Assembly (NCBI RefSeq): GCF_001902145.1
Contig: NZ_MRST01000016.1
Span: 1-64,000 of the forward strand
Direction of reading: 5' to 3'
Origin: Pseudomonas fluorescens
GTDB taxonomy: Bacteria; Pseudomonadota; Gammaproteobacteria; Pseudomonadales; Pseudomonadaceae
DNA length: 64,000 bases
The position numbers were made by a program, and so were the translations under genes. A model generated the notes under the pieces. The model made no database searches. It saw only the letters and a program-made list of their open reading frames with translations, and was not told the origin of the DNA. Positions within the stretch are counted from its first letter, which is position 1; each line of letters starts with the position of its first letter. Below, one piece after another: positions 48,690-57,462 of the stretch.

Positions 48690-50114
48690 TCACAGATGAA
48701 ACCGCCCGCCCCCCTGCCCCAACGCCGTCGCCAGCGCATCAAACCCCTCGCGCAGTAACTGATCATCGCCCGACGTGTTGCAGATACTCGCCCGAATAAA
48801 CTGCGGCACCGCCGTCTGCCCCACGGCAAATGCTTCAGCGGTGGCGATCAGGTAATTGTTCTGCTTGAGCTCCGCCTCGATTTCCGAGGCACGCCAGGGT
48901 TCCGGCACCTCGATCCAGAAGTGCGGGCTATTGAGGTGGGTGCGGTAGGCCAGGCCGTTCAATAAATCTTCGACCAGCGTCTTGCGACGGCTGATCTCGT
49001 TGATCTGCTGACGCAACAAATATTCCGCCGTGCCGTTTTCAATCCACTGGGTCGCCAGTTCCAGGGTCACAGGTGTGGCCATCCAGCAGGTCGAACGTAG
49101 CGCCGCCGAGATACGGCTGACCAGCGCCGGCGGCGCATGCACGTAGCCCACCCGCAAACCTGCCGACACCGCTTTGCTCAGGCTGCTGATCAAGATCGTA
49201 CGCTCGGGCGCGAAATAGCTGAGGGGCGGCGGACGGTCCTCCACCAGCACGCCGTGGGCTTCGTCCTCCAGAATCAGCAGGTTATGTTCGCGACACACCC
49301 TTGCCAAGGCTTCGCGGCGCGCAACCGACAACACTGCGGTCGTCGGATTCTGGATAGTCGGCGTGCAATACAACGCCGAAATCCGGTGATTGCGACAGAC
49401 CTCATCCAGCGCCGTGGGCAGCACACCTTCCTCGTCCATCTCCAGGCCGATCAGCCGCACCCCCAGCATGCGCGCAGCAGTAATCAGCCCGGGGTAAGTC
49501 AACTGCTCGGTGACCACCGTATCGCCAGCGCGCAGCAACGCCATCATCGCGCACAGCAAGCCGTGCTGGCCGCCGTTGACGCAGATGACCTGCTCGGGGA
49601 TCGGATGAAACTCGCGCTGCACCAGCCATTGCGCGCCTGCTTCCCGGTAGCGCGGCAGGCCAGCGTCCGGGGTGTAGGCGCTGATGTCCTGGAGGAACTT
49701 GGCGTTGGTCGACAGGGTTTGGAAGCTCTGGGCGAGAAACACCGTCTCTTGCCCGGGAATGTGCATGTTGCGGCTCATGTCGAAATACTGGCGCGGCTCC
49801 TCGCTGAAATTACGGAAACCTTCATCACGCTGGCGCTCCATCCCACGCTTGCGCACGAAGGTGCCGTCACCTACCCGCGCAACCACCAGGCCCAGGCGTT
49901 CCAGCTCACCGTAAGCCCGGCTGATGGTGCCGATGGTCACGCCTAAATTGTCGGAAAGCACCCGATGGGGCGGCAGTTTTCGTCCCGGTTCAATCAAGCC
50001 TTCGAGGATGCCCCGTTCCATCACATCGGACAGGCGCTTGTACTTCACGCCCTGCCCGTTGGACAAGCCCTCACGCATAATTGACACCATGTCAATATTT
50101 GTTTTGACAGCCAT
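48690..50114 (-). CDS. MocR-type regulator (GntR DNA-binding plus aminotransferase-like domain)
   Basis: A 474-residue transcription factor with an N-terminal GntR winged helix (about 20-90, LPPHRVLSDNLGVTIGTISRAYGELERLG) and a C-terminal fold-type-I aminotransferase domain. The PLP lysine lies in ISSLSKAVSAGLRVGYVHAP and the PLP-binding aspartate in LEDEAHGVLVED. Such proteins sense PLP or an amino acid adduct. It is divergent from the EamA-led operon across only 103 bp that hold three GTTCAAT repeats, so it most probably controls that operon and itself. Confidence 0.92.
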   Translation of the reverse strand: MAVKTNIDMVSIMREGLSNGQGVKYKRLSDVMERGILEGLIEPGRKLPPHRVLSDNLGVTIGTISRAYGELERLGLVVARVGDGTFVRKRGMERQRDEGFRNFSEEPRQYFDMSRNMHIPGQETVFLAQSFQTLSTNAKFLQDISAYTPDAGLPRYREAGAQWLVQREFHPIPEQVICVNGGQHGLLCAMMALLRAGDTVVTEQLTYPGLITAARMLGVRLIGLEMDEEGVLPTALDEVCRNHRISALYCTPTIQNPTTAVLSVARREALARVCREHNLLILEDEAHGVLVEDRPPPLSYFAPERTILISSLSKAVSAGLRVGYVHAPPALVSRISAALRSTCWMATPVTLELATQWIENGTAEYLLRQQINEISRRKTLVEDLLNGLAYRTHLNSPHFWIEVPEPWRASEIEAELKQNNYLIATAEAFAVGQTAVPQFIRASICNTSGDDQLLREGFDALATALGQGGGRFHL

Positions 50115-50142
50115 CTTTCGCCCTAATAGTGTGCTTTTACGG

Positions 50143-50193
50143 GTTCAATCGCCGATAAACATAACTCATTACAAGTTCAATATAGAGTTCAAT
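50143..50193. promoter_or_regulatory. GTTCAAT direct repeats, likely MocR operator
   Basis: Three exact GTTCAAT copies at 50143-50149, 50175-50181 and 50187-50193; the last two are 12 bp apart start to start and the first is 32 bp before the second. MocR proteins are known to bind direct repeats in such divergent regions. Confidence 0.55.
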
Positions 50194-50217
50194 TCCGGCT
50201 CAGGGAAGCAATAAACG

Positions 50218-51168
50218 ATGCCAATGTCCGCCGTTATCGAAAACACTGCAAAAACAAAAACGCAAAAACAGTGGCTCGCCGGGCTGGTGACCAGCGTGAT
50301 GTTCCTTATCGTGTGCCTGAGTTGGGGCACTACCTGGCTGGGCATCAAGATCGCCGTCGAGAGCGTGCCGCCGCTGACATCCGCCGGCCTGCGCTTTCTG
50401 ATCGCGTTTCCGCTGTTCCTGTGTTTTGCCATGGTGCGCCGTGAGCCGATCCTGTTTCCCCGGGAAAGCCGCTGGTTCTTCGTATTCGTGACCCTGTCCT
50501 ACTTCAGCGTTCCCTACTATTTGCTCAACTACGGCGAAATGCATGTGTCGTCGGGCCTCACCGCCCTGCTGTTCAGCTGCATGCCGGTGTTCATCCTGAT
50601 CTTCTCCGCGCTGTTCCTGCGCGAGCGCATCTATTTTTCCCAGGTGGTCGGCATCGGCATCGGTTTCGGCAGCCTCTACATGATCATCAGGAGCCAGGGC
50701 CTGCACCTGGACCACGCCGAGTTCTTCGGGGTACTGGCCATTCTCAGCGCCGCGATCATGCATGCCTTGTGCTATGTGATCACCAAGCAAAAAGGCAGCG
50801 CCATCAGCGTCATTACCTACAACACCCTGCCCATCGGCATTGCCGGATTGATGCTGTTCCTGGCCGGCCTGTGGTTTGAAACACCGACGTTCGACGACAT
50901 CACCCTGCGCTCCTGGAGCGCGCTGTTCTACCTGGGGCTGGTGGCCTCGGTGGGCGGGTTCATTGTGTATTTCATGCTGCTCAAGCGCCTGAGCCCGATC
51001 ATCCTGTCGTTCGTCTTCATCATCTTCCCGGTGTTCGCAGTCATCATCGGTGCCTGGTACGAAGGCGTGGAAATTTCCCGCGACCTGATGCTGTACTCGG
51101 CGATCCTGCTGGCCGGCTTTGCGATCACCAAATTGCCGATCGAAAAACTCATGGCCAAGAAAAAGTGA
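50218..51168 (+). CDS. EamA-family (DMT) exporter
   Basis: A 316-residue inner-membrane protein of about 10 helices with two EamA repeats (LSWGTTWLGIKIAVESVPPLTSAGLRFLIA opens the first). E. coli EamA exports O-acetylserine and cysteine, which would suit the cysteine-type enzymes downstream, but other DMT proteins carry different metabolites. It is the first gene of the plus-strand operon, divergent from the MocR gene; the fusion gene starts 23 bp after its stop. Confidence 0.87.
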   Translation: MPMSAVIENTAKTKTQKQWLAGLVTSVMFLIVCLSWGTTWLGIKIAVESVPPLTSAGLRFLIAFPLFLCFAMVRREPILFPRESRWFFVFVTLSYFSVPYYLLNYGEMHVSSGLTALLFSCMPVFILIFSALFLRERIYFSQVVGIGIGFGSLYMIIRSQGLHLDHAEFFGVLAILSAAIMHALCYVITKQKGSAISVITYNTLPIGIAGLMLFLAGLWFETPTFDDITLRSWSALFYLGLVASVGGFIVYFMLLKRLSPIILSFVFIIFPVFAVIIGAWYEGVEISRDLMLYSAILLAGFAITKLPIEKLMAKKK

Positions 51169-51191
51169 CCCTCAACCAACGCGAGAGAAAC

Positions 51192-53054
51192 ATGGACGTC
51201 CTCCGCCCCACCGCCCTGGAACAGATCTACGCCCACGCTAGCCGCAGCTACCCCGAGGAGTGCTGTGGTTTCGTCTTCGCCGACGGCAGCGTGTACCTGG
51301 GCCGCAATATCCAGAATGAGCTGCACCGCAAGAACCCCGAGATGTACCCACGCAGCGCGGCCAATGGCTACACCTTTTCGGTGGCCGACACCCTGCTGAT
51401 GAACAAGGCGTTTCGCAGTGACAACCCGGTGGTGGTGATCTACCACTCACACCCGGATGTCGGCGCCTATTTCAGTGACGAAGACCAGGACAAGGCACTG
51501 TTCCTGGGCGAGCCGATCTTCCCCGTCAGCTACCTGGTGGTGGATGTCCGCCAGGGCCAGGCCCTGGGCTCCAAGCTGTTTGCCTGGGATGGCAAGCATT
51601 TCTCCCCTCAACCTTTCAACGACCTGCACACGGAGTTGACCATGAACGCTGTCTCTTTCCCCGACATTCTGGTTCGCGTGGCCAAGCTGCCGGGATCGAC
51701 CCTCGAGGGCGCCGGATCGACATTGCGCGAAGTCATTGAAAACCTCTGCACCAATCACCCCCAATTGCGTCAGCACCTGTTCCATGAAAAGAACAACCAG
51801 CTCAAGGAACACTTCCTGTTTACCGCCGAGGAGGCGCTGATCGAAGCCGATGAAGCCCTGCCGCCGAAATCCCGGATCGAAGTGTTGCTCGCCACCTCAG
51901 GCGGCATGGACATCAACACCCTGAGCAACGAAGAAGTGCAGCGCTACGTGCGCCACATCACCCTGCCGGGCGTCGGCCGCGAAGGCCAATTGAACCTGAA
52001 GAAAGCCAAGGTGCTGGTCATCGGTACCGGCGGGCTGGGCTCGCCCATCAGCCTGTACCTCGCCGCGGCCGGCATCGGCACCCTGGGGCTGGTGGACTTT
52101 GATGTGGTGGAAAGCAGCAACCTGCAACGCCAGATTGTGCATGGCAACAGCACCCTGGGCATGCCCAAGGTCGAGTCCGCCAAGCAGCGTCTGCTGGACC
52201 TCAATCCGCATATCCAGATCAACGCGTACAACACCGCGCTCAACAGCGACAACGCCTTGGCACTGGTGGGCGCCTATGACCTGGTGATAGACGGCACCGA
52301 CAATTTCGACACCCGCTACCTGGTCAACGACGCCTGTGTGCAGTTGGGCAAACCTTTGGTGTACGGCGCTATCTACCGTTTCGACGGGCAGATCAGCGTG
52401 CTCAACCATAAAGGTGGGCCGTGCTATCGCTGCCTGTTCCCCAAGGCCCCGCCCGCTGAGCTGGCGCCCAATTGCAGCGCGGGCGGTGTGATCGGCGTGT
52501 TGCCGGGCGTGGTCGGTATGATCCAGGCCACCGAGGCGATCAAATTGCTGATCGGCATTGGCGAACCCCTGTCCGGCCGCTTGATGCGCTTCGACGCGCT
52601 GGCGATGAAGTTCAGCGAGATCCGCTTCAAGCGCCGCGCCGACTGCCCCTGCTGCTCGGACCTGCGCCATAGCGAAACCGTCGCGTCGGCCACCTGCGCC
52701 GATGCCGTACCGAGCCAGCCCTCCCTGGCCGCGGAACGCTACATCAAGCCCCAGGTGCTCAAGCAAGTGCTCGAACACCCCAGCAGCGCCGATGTCTTGC
52801 TGGACGTGCGTGACGCCAGCGAACTGGAGGTATGCAAATTACCGGGCGTGGTGCATATCCCGCTGGCGGAACTGGATGGGCAGCTCGCCAGCCTGAGCCG
52901 CGACAACACCCACTACCTGATCTGCTACGCAGGCACCCGCGCCGAGCAAGCCGCCAGCACGCTATTGGCAGCCGGCTTTGCCAACACCAAGGTCCTGCAG
53001 GGCGGCATGAAACATTGGGTTCGCGACGTCGAACCTGACATGCCGTTGTACTGA
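51192..53054 (+). CDS. JAMM protease / sulfur-carrier / MoeB-type E1 / rhodanese fusion
   Basis: A 620-residue four-part protein. Residues 1-140 are a JAMM metalloprotease with EECCGF (E22/E23) and HSH-x7-SxxD (H85, H87, S95, D98). Residues 151-238 look like a ThiS/MoaD/CysO-type ubiquitin-like carrier ending in SGG (G237-G238). Residues 239-500 are a MoeB/ThiF-type E1 with GTGGLGS (278-284), DGTDNFDTR and zinc pairs C411/C414 and C485/C488. Residues 515-620 are a rhodanese with CYAGTR (C578). In Mycobacterium the separate proteins Mec, CysO and MoeZ do these jobs: the carrier is thiocarboxylated, accepts a cysteine backbone from CysM, and the protease releases cysteine. ATG at 51192 follows GAGAG. 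Internal starts at 51642 and 51906 are possible. Confidence 0.92.
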   Translation: MDVLRPTALEQIYAHASRSYPEECCGFVFADGSVYLGRNIQNELHRKNPEMYPRSAANGYTFSVADTLLMNKAFRSDNPVVVIYHSHPDVGAYFSDEDQDKALFLGEPIFPVSYLVVDVRQGQALGSKLFAWDGKHFSPQPFNDLHTELTMNAVSFPDILVRVAKLPGSTLEGAGSTLREVIENLCTNHPQLRQHLFHEKNNQLKEHFLFTAEEALIEADEALPPKSRIEVLLATSGGMDINTLSNEEVQRYVRHITLPGVGREGQLNLKKAKVLVIGTGGLGSPISLYLAAAGIGTLGLVDFDVVESSNLQRQIVHGNSTLGMPKVESAKQRLLDLNPHIQINAYNTALNSDNALALVGAYDLVIDGTDNFDTRYLVNDACVQLGKPLVYGAIYRFDGQISVLNHKGGPCYRCLFPKAPPAELAPNCSAGGVIGVLPGVVGMIQATEAIKLLIGIGEPLSGRLMRFDALAMKFSEIRFKRRADCPCCSDLRHSETVASATCADAVPSQPSLAAERYIKPQVLKQVLEHPSSADVLLDVRDASELEVCKLPGVVHIPLAELDGQLASLSRDNTHYLICYAGTRAEQAASTLLAAGFANTKVLQGGMKHWVRDVEPDMPLY

Positions 53055-53070
53055 GAGTGGGGGCCTGCTG

Positions 53071-53985
53071 ATGCTGCATAACTCCATTCTCGATGTCATC
53101 GGCCAAACGCCGATCGTGCGTCTGGCCCAGTTTTCCGAAGACCTCGGCATCGAGGTCTACGCCAAGCTGGAGTCTCTCAACCCCGGCGGCAGCCACAAGG
53201 CGCGCATTGCCCTGGGCATGATCCTGGATGCCGAGCGCCGCGGCGTGCTGATCCGTGATTCCGGGCAGACCATCATCGAACCCAGTGGCGGCAACACCGG
53301 CATTGGCCTGGTGATGGCCGGCAATGTGCTGGGCTACAAAGTGGTACTGGTGATCCCTGACAACTACAGCCCGGAAAAACAGAAGCTGCTGCGCCTGTAC
53401 GGCGCCAGGGTAGTGCTGTCCGACAGCCGCCTGGGCAATAACTCCCACGGCGAGAAGTGCATGGAGCTGCAGTTGGAGAACCCCAACTACGTGATGCTCA
53501 ACCAGCAACGCAATGGCGCCAACCCCCAAACCCACCGCGACACCACCGCCCCGGAAATCCTTCGCGCCTTCGGTGAACAGCGCGTGGACTACTTCGTCAG
53601 CGGCATTGGCACCGGGGGACACATCACCGGTATCGGCGAAACCCTCAAGGCCGCCTGGCCCGCGCTGCGAGTGATGGGCGTAGAACCGGAAGAATGCGAC
53701 CTGCTCAAAGACCGACACGCGGCGCACGGGATCCAGGGCCTGTCGATCGGGCTGATCCCCAGCATCCTGAACCTGGACGTGATCGACGGCATGCTCAAGG
53801 TGTCGCACGCCGATTGCCTGGACATGATCAAGCGCATCATGCGCACCGATGCCATCAGCCTGGGGCTGTCTTCGGCCGCCAACATGGTTGCCATCGCCCA
53901 ACTCGCCCCCGAACTGCCGCCTGAAACGGTGGTGCTGACCATGGTCTACGACAATGCCGACAGCTACCTGCCCAGTTTCGAATAA
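53071..53985 (+). CDS. Cysteine synthase/CysM-like PLP enzyme
   Basis: A 304-residue fold-type-II PLP enzyme of the O-acetylserine sulfhydrylase group. The PLP lysine is K43 in NPGGSHKARIA, where most family members have S-(I/V)-K-D-R; the PLP-phosphate loop is SGIGTGGHITG and the substrate loop is EPSGGNTGIGL. The C-terminal TMVYDNADSYLPSFE replaces the usual PDSGERYLS. It starts 16 bp after the fusion gene and precedes a serine acetyltransferase, so it probably uses an acylated serine with sulfur delivered by the carrier protein. A 2,3-diaminopropionate- or other beta-substituted alanine synthase is the alternative. Confidence 0.88.
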   Translation: MLHNSILDVIGQTPIVRLAQFSEDLGIEVYAKLESLNPGGSHKARIALGMILDAERRGVLIRDSGQTIIEPSGGNTGIGLVMAGNVLGYKVVLVIPDNYSPEKQKLLRLYGARVVLSDSRLGNNSHGEKCMELQLENPNYVMLNQQRNGANPQTHRDTTAPEILRAFGEQRVDYFVSGIGTGGHITGIGETLKAAWPALRVMGVEPEECDLLKDRHAAHGIQGLSIGLIPSILNLDVIDGMLKVSHADCLDMIKRIMRTDAISLGLSSAANMVAIAQLAPELPPETVVLTMVYDNADSYLPSFE

Positions 53986-54022
53986 CGGGGCTTCCAACCA
54001 TTCAACATACGGGGGTGTCTCC

Positions 54023-55015
54023 ATGGGGGGCTTTATCGACATGCAACAGCTGCACGATGAGTTGCTCACCCACCTCATCACCACCCTGACGCCCAGACAG
54101 ATGAAGCAGCTAGAGCCGCACCTGGCGCCGTTGATCCAGAACGCCGCCCAGGCGGTGGCCGAGGACCTGATTGCCTATGCCTATCGCGACCCCGCGTCCC
54201 GTGGGCGCGGTGAGTTGATCCTGGAATCCTACGCCTCGTTCAAGGCCGTGCTGTTCTACCGCCTTGCGCATCTGGTGTGGCATTTCCAGTCCGCTGACCA
54301 CGGCGAGTTTTCGCGCATGGCCCTCAAGCTGAGTAACCAGGGCAAGATCCTCTCCGGCGCCGAGATTCACCCGGCAGCTCGCATCGGCCGGCGCTTTGTG
54401 CTGGACCATGGCTACGGCACGGTCATCGGCGAGACCTGCGTGATCGGCAACGACTGCTACATCCTCTGCGGCGTGACCCTGGGTGCGCGCGGTATTGCCA
54501 ACAACCCGGACGGCAAACGCCACCCGTGCCTGGGCAACAACGTCGAAGTCGGCGCCGGCGCCCGGGTGCTTGGCTACGTGTCGATCGGCGATAACGTATT
54601 TATCAGCCCCTCCTGTGTGATTACCCAGGACGTGCCGGCAGGTACCAAGGTCAAGGTGGTCAACCAGATCCAACTGCAGAAAAACGATGAATCGGACCAC
54701 ACCAACTACCTCGGCGCCTTTGCCCTGGATGAGCGCTTGCACGTGGTGGGCGAAGTGAGTGCCGGCCATAAGGTCACCGTGCTGGACGCCGACTTTCATC
54801 CGCTGCAAGGGTTGATGCTTGAACCCACGGTGAAAGAGCGGCACCACTTGCAGTTTCGCCTGCGTCGCCTCGACAACGGCGAACAACTGCCACGCCTGCC
54901 GCTGAACCTGAAGGTGTGCGGGCCGGAATTTGAAATCACCCTGCTCTCCCCCCCTGGCTTGAGCGCGCTGGTGCGCCACCTCTTGCAGGCCAGCCCATTG
55001 ATCGTCGGAGGTTGA
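54023..55015 (+). CDS. Serine O-acetyltransferase with C-terminal extension
   Basis: A 330-residue acetyltransferase expected to make O-acetylserine for the preceding synthase. Residues 65-110 are the helical lead-in, and 111-213 form a left-handed beta-helix of hexapeptide repeats with the CysE/EpsC catalytic elements LDHGYGTVIGETCVIG and GVTLGARGI, followed by KRHPCLGNNVEVGAGARVLG. About 110 further residues (220-330: DESDHTNYLGAF ... FEITLLSPPGL) have no counterpart in ordinary CysE and I cannot assign them. ATG at 54023 follows GGGGGTG. The next gene starts 2 bp after its stop. Confidence 0.87.
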   Translation: MGGFIDMQQLHDELLTHLITTLTPRQMKQLEPHLAPLIQNAAQAVAEDLIAYAYRDPASRGRGELILESYASFKAVLFYRLAHLVWHFQSADHGEFSRMALKLSNQGKILSGAEIHPAARIGRRFVLDHGYGTVIGETCVIGNDCYILCGVTLGARGIANNPDGKRHPCLGNNVEVGAGARVLGYVSIGDNVFISPSCVITQDVPAGTKVKVVNQIQLQKNDESDHTNYLGAFALDERLHVVGEVSAGHKVTVLDADFHPLQGLMLEPTVKERHHLQFRLRRLDNGEQLPRLPLNLKVCGPEFEITLLSPPGLSALVRHLLQASPLIVGG

Positions 55016-55017
55016 AC

Positions 55018-55752
55018 ATGTCCGTGCATACCATGGAAACCCTGGCGCTGTTCGACAGCGCGCCCTACCAGAACGCATTCAGCGCCCGAGTGATTGCCGT
55101 CAGCGAACAGGGTATCGCCCTGGAGCACACCCTGTTCTACCCCACCGGCGGCGGGCAACCGGGCGATACCGGTCACCTCACTTTGGCCGATGGCACACGG
55201 GTGCAAGTGACCGGCACCGTGCGCGACCCAGTGTTGCGCTCGATCATCTGGCACCAGGTGGACCACTGCCCCGAACAGTTGGCCGCTGGCGTTCAGGTCG
55301 ACGCCGGGCTGGATTGGGAGCGGCGCTACCAGCACATGAAGATGCACACTTGCCTGCACTTGCTGTGCTCCCTCATCGACGCGCCCGTGACCGGTTGCAG
55401 CATCAGCGCGGATAAAGGCCGCCTGGATTTCGACCTGCCGGAAATGACACTGGACAAAGACCGCCTCACCCAAGACCTCAACGCCCTTATCGAACAAGCC
55501 CACGCGGTCAAAACTCTGTCGATGCCGGCCACCGAGTACGCGACCCTGCTGCAGATCACCCGCACCCAGGCGGTTGCGCCGCCGGTGGTCTCGGGTTCGG
55601 TACGGGTGATTGAAATCCCCGGCATCGATATCCAGCCCTGCGGCGGTACCCATGTGCTCAATACCGAGGAAATCGGCCGGGTGTTCTGCGAGAAGATCGA
55701 GAAAAAAAGCAAGCACAACCGCCGGGTGATACTGCGGTTTGAACACGCTTGA
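55018..55752 (+). CDS. AlaX-type alanyl-tRNA editing protein
   Basis: A 244-residue stand-alone relative of the AlaRS editing domain, which removes wrong amino acids such as serine or glycine from tRNA-Ala. It shows YPTGGGQPGDTG near residue 41 and the complete zinc site: HTCLH (H110, H114) and CGGTH (C208, H212). GGAGG precedes the ATG at 55018 (a TTG two codons earlier is less likely). It ends the operon of cysteine-type enzymes, which suggests that it protects translation from the operon's product or from a serine-like intermediate. Confidence 0.9.
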   Translation: MSVHTMETLALFDSAPYQNAFSARVIAVSEQGIALEHTLFYPTGGGQPGDTGHLTLADGTRVQVTGTVRDPVLRSIIWHQVDHCPEQLAAGVQVDAGLDWERRYQHMKMHTCLHLLCSLIDAPVTGCSISADKGRLDFDLPEMTLDKDRLTQDLNALIEQAHAVKTLSMPATEYATLLQITRTQAVAPPVVSGSVRVIEIPGIDIQPCGGTHVLNTEEIGRVFCEKIEKKSKHNRRVILRFEHA

Positions 55753-55772
55753 GCCTGCGTCATTGCCTCTGT

Positions 55773-55872
55773 GTAGGAGCGAGCTTGCTCGCGAAAAACG
55801 TCAACGATAACGCGTGTTTCCTGAATAAGCGCGGCGCCTATGGGTTTTTCGCGAGCAAGCTCGCTCCTACAG
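55773..55872. repeat. REPIN of the GGAGCGAGC family
   Basis: A 100-bp element nearly identical along its whole length, spacer included, to the one at 18771-18872 and in the same orientation. It lies between the convergent alaX-type gene and prpD. Confidence 0.92.
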
Positions 55873-55887
55873 TGACCGTGTAGTTTT

Positions 55888-57372
55888 TCAGATCGTGAAC
55901 AGGTCCATGAAACGGTTCACAGGTGTCGCCTCAAGCCGCGCCTGGTCCTTGCACAGGGCAAAAATCTCAGCGCTGCGCTGCGCTGTGAACCGCGTGGCCA
56001 GGTTGGCCTTGAACTTGTCTTCCAGCAGTGGAATGCCGTCCACCCGACGACGACGATGGCCAATCGGGTACTCCACCACCACCTGCTCGGTGCAGGTGCC
56101 ATCCGTGAAAAACACCTGCACCGCGTTGGCAATGGAGCGTTTGTCGGCCTCCAGGTATTCGCGGCTATAGCGCGGGTCTTCGACGATGACCATCTTGTTG
56201 CGCAGCTCATCGATGATCGAGTGGGCCGCGTGGAAATCATCTTCATACTGCTCGGCCACCAGGGTGCCGAACGCCAAGGGCACGGCGGTCATGTATTGCA
56301 GGCAGTGGTCGCGATCGGCGGCGTTGGCCAATGGGCCGACCTTGGAAATAATGCGAATCGCCGACTCGTGGGTAGTGATCACGATACGGTCGATTTCATG
56401 CAAACGATGCTTGACCTGCGGATGCAGGGCGACTGCCGCTTCACAGGCGGTTTGCGCGTGAAACTCGGCCGGGAAGCTGATCTTGAACAGCACGTTTTCC
56501 ATCACATAGGTGCCGTAGGCTTGGGGCAGGCTGAAGGCTCGCTTGTCCTGGGGCTTGAGCGCCAGGTCCTTGTTGGTGTGGCTGAACAGCACGTCGTAGA
56601 AGCCCCATTGCGGCGCACTCAACACGCCGGGAATGCCCATTTCGCCACGCAGGGCGATGTCAGCCAGGCGCACGCCGCGGCTCGATGCATCGCCCGCCGC
56701 CCAGGATTTGCGCGAGCCGGCATTCGGTGCATGGCGATAGGTGCGCAGCGCCTGGCCATCGACAAAGGCGTGGGACAACGCCGATAGCAGCTGCTCGCGG
56801 CTGGCACCCATCAGCTTGGCGGTGACCGCCGTGGTAGCGACTTTCACCAGCAATACATGGTCGAGGCCTACACGGTTGAAAGAGTTTTCCAGGGCAATCA
56901 CACCCTGGATCTCGTGGGCCATGATCATCGCCTCCAGCACCGCTCGCACGGTCAGCGGCGCATCGCCGTTGGCCAGGCGTTTTTGCGACAGGTGATCGGC
57001 CACGGCGAGGATGCCGCCAAGGTTGTCCGAAGGGTGGCCCCATTCGGCGGCGAGCCAGGTGTCGTTGTAGTCGAGCCAGCGCACGATGCAACCGATGTCC
57101 CAGGCGGCCTTGACCGGGTCCAGGCGAAACGAAGTGCCCGGCACCCGTGCGCCGAACGGCACCACAGTGCCCTCCACGATCGGCCCCAGGTGCTTGGTGC
57201 ACTCGGGGAAGCGCAGGGCCAGCAGGCCACAGCCGAGGGTGTCCATCAGGCAGTTGCGGGCGGTATCCAGGGCATCCTGGGAGTCGATGCGGTAGTTGAG
57301 GACGTAGTCTGCGATGTCCTGCAAAACCTGGTCGTAGTCGGGACGGTTGTTCTGGTCGACGTTGGCGCTCAT
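55888..57372 (-). CDS. prpD: 2-methylcitrate dehydratase PrpD
   Basis: A 494-residue iron-sulfur-independent dehydratase of the methylcitrate cycle (propionate breakdown). MmgE/PrpD signs are [21 protein letters not shown], the [13 protein letters not shown] segment, [15 protein letters not shown] and [20 protein letters not shown]. It is full length, with no sign of decay, although the operon also has acnD-prpF for the same step. It is last in the operon, separated from prpF by a REP pair. Confidence 0.95.
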   Translation of the reverse strand: MSANVDQNNRPDYDQVLQDIADYVLNYRIDSQDALDTARNCLMDTLGCGLLALRFPECTKHLGPIVEGTVVPFGARVPGTSFRLDPVKAAWDIGCIVRWLDYNDTWLAAEWGHPSDNLGGILAVADHLSQKRLANGDAPLTVRAVLEAMIMAHEIQGVIALENSFNRVGLDHVLLVKVATTAVTAKLMGASREQLLSALSHAFVDGQALRTYRHAPNAGSRKSWAAGDASSRGVRLADIALRGEMGIPGVLSAPQWGFYDVLFSHTNKDLALKPQDKRAFSLPQAYGTYVMENVLFKISFPAEFHAQTACEAAVALHPQVKHRLHEIDRIVITTHESAIRIISKVGPLANAADRDHCLQYMTAVPLAFGTLVAEQYEDDFHAAHSIIDELRNKMVIVEDPRYSREYLEADKRSIANAVQVFFTDGTCTEQVVVEYPIGHRRRRVDGIPLLEDKFKANLATRFTAQRSAEIFALCKDQARLEATPVNRFMDLFTI

Positions 57373-57462
57373 GGCAGTTCTCCAAAATAGGTTAGTGATA
57401 ATCCTCGGGCTTACGATTAATGGTGTGATGGCCGGTCTGATTGCCAGCCTTGAAATAGCGCC

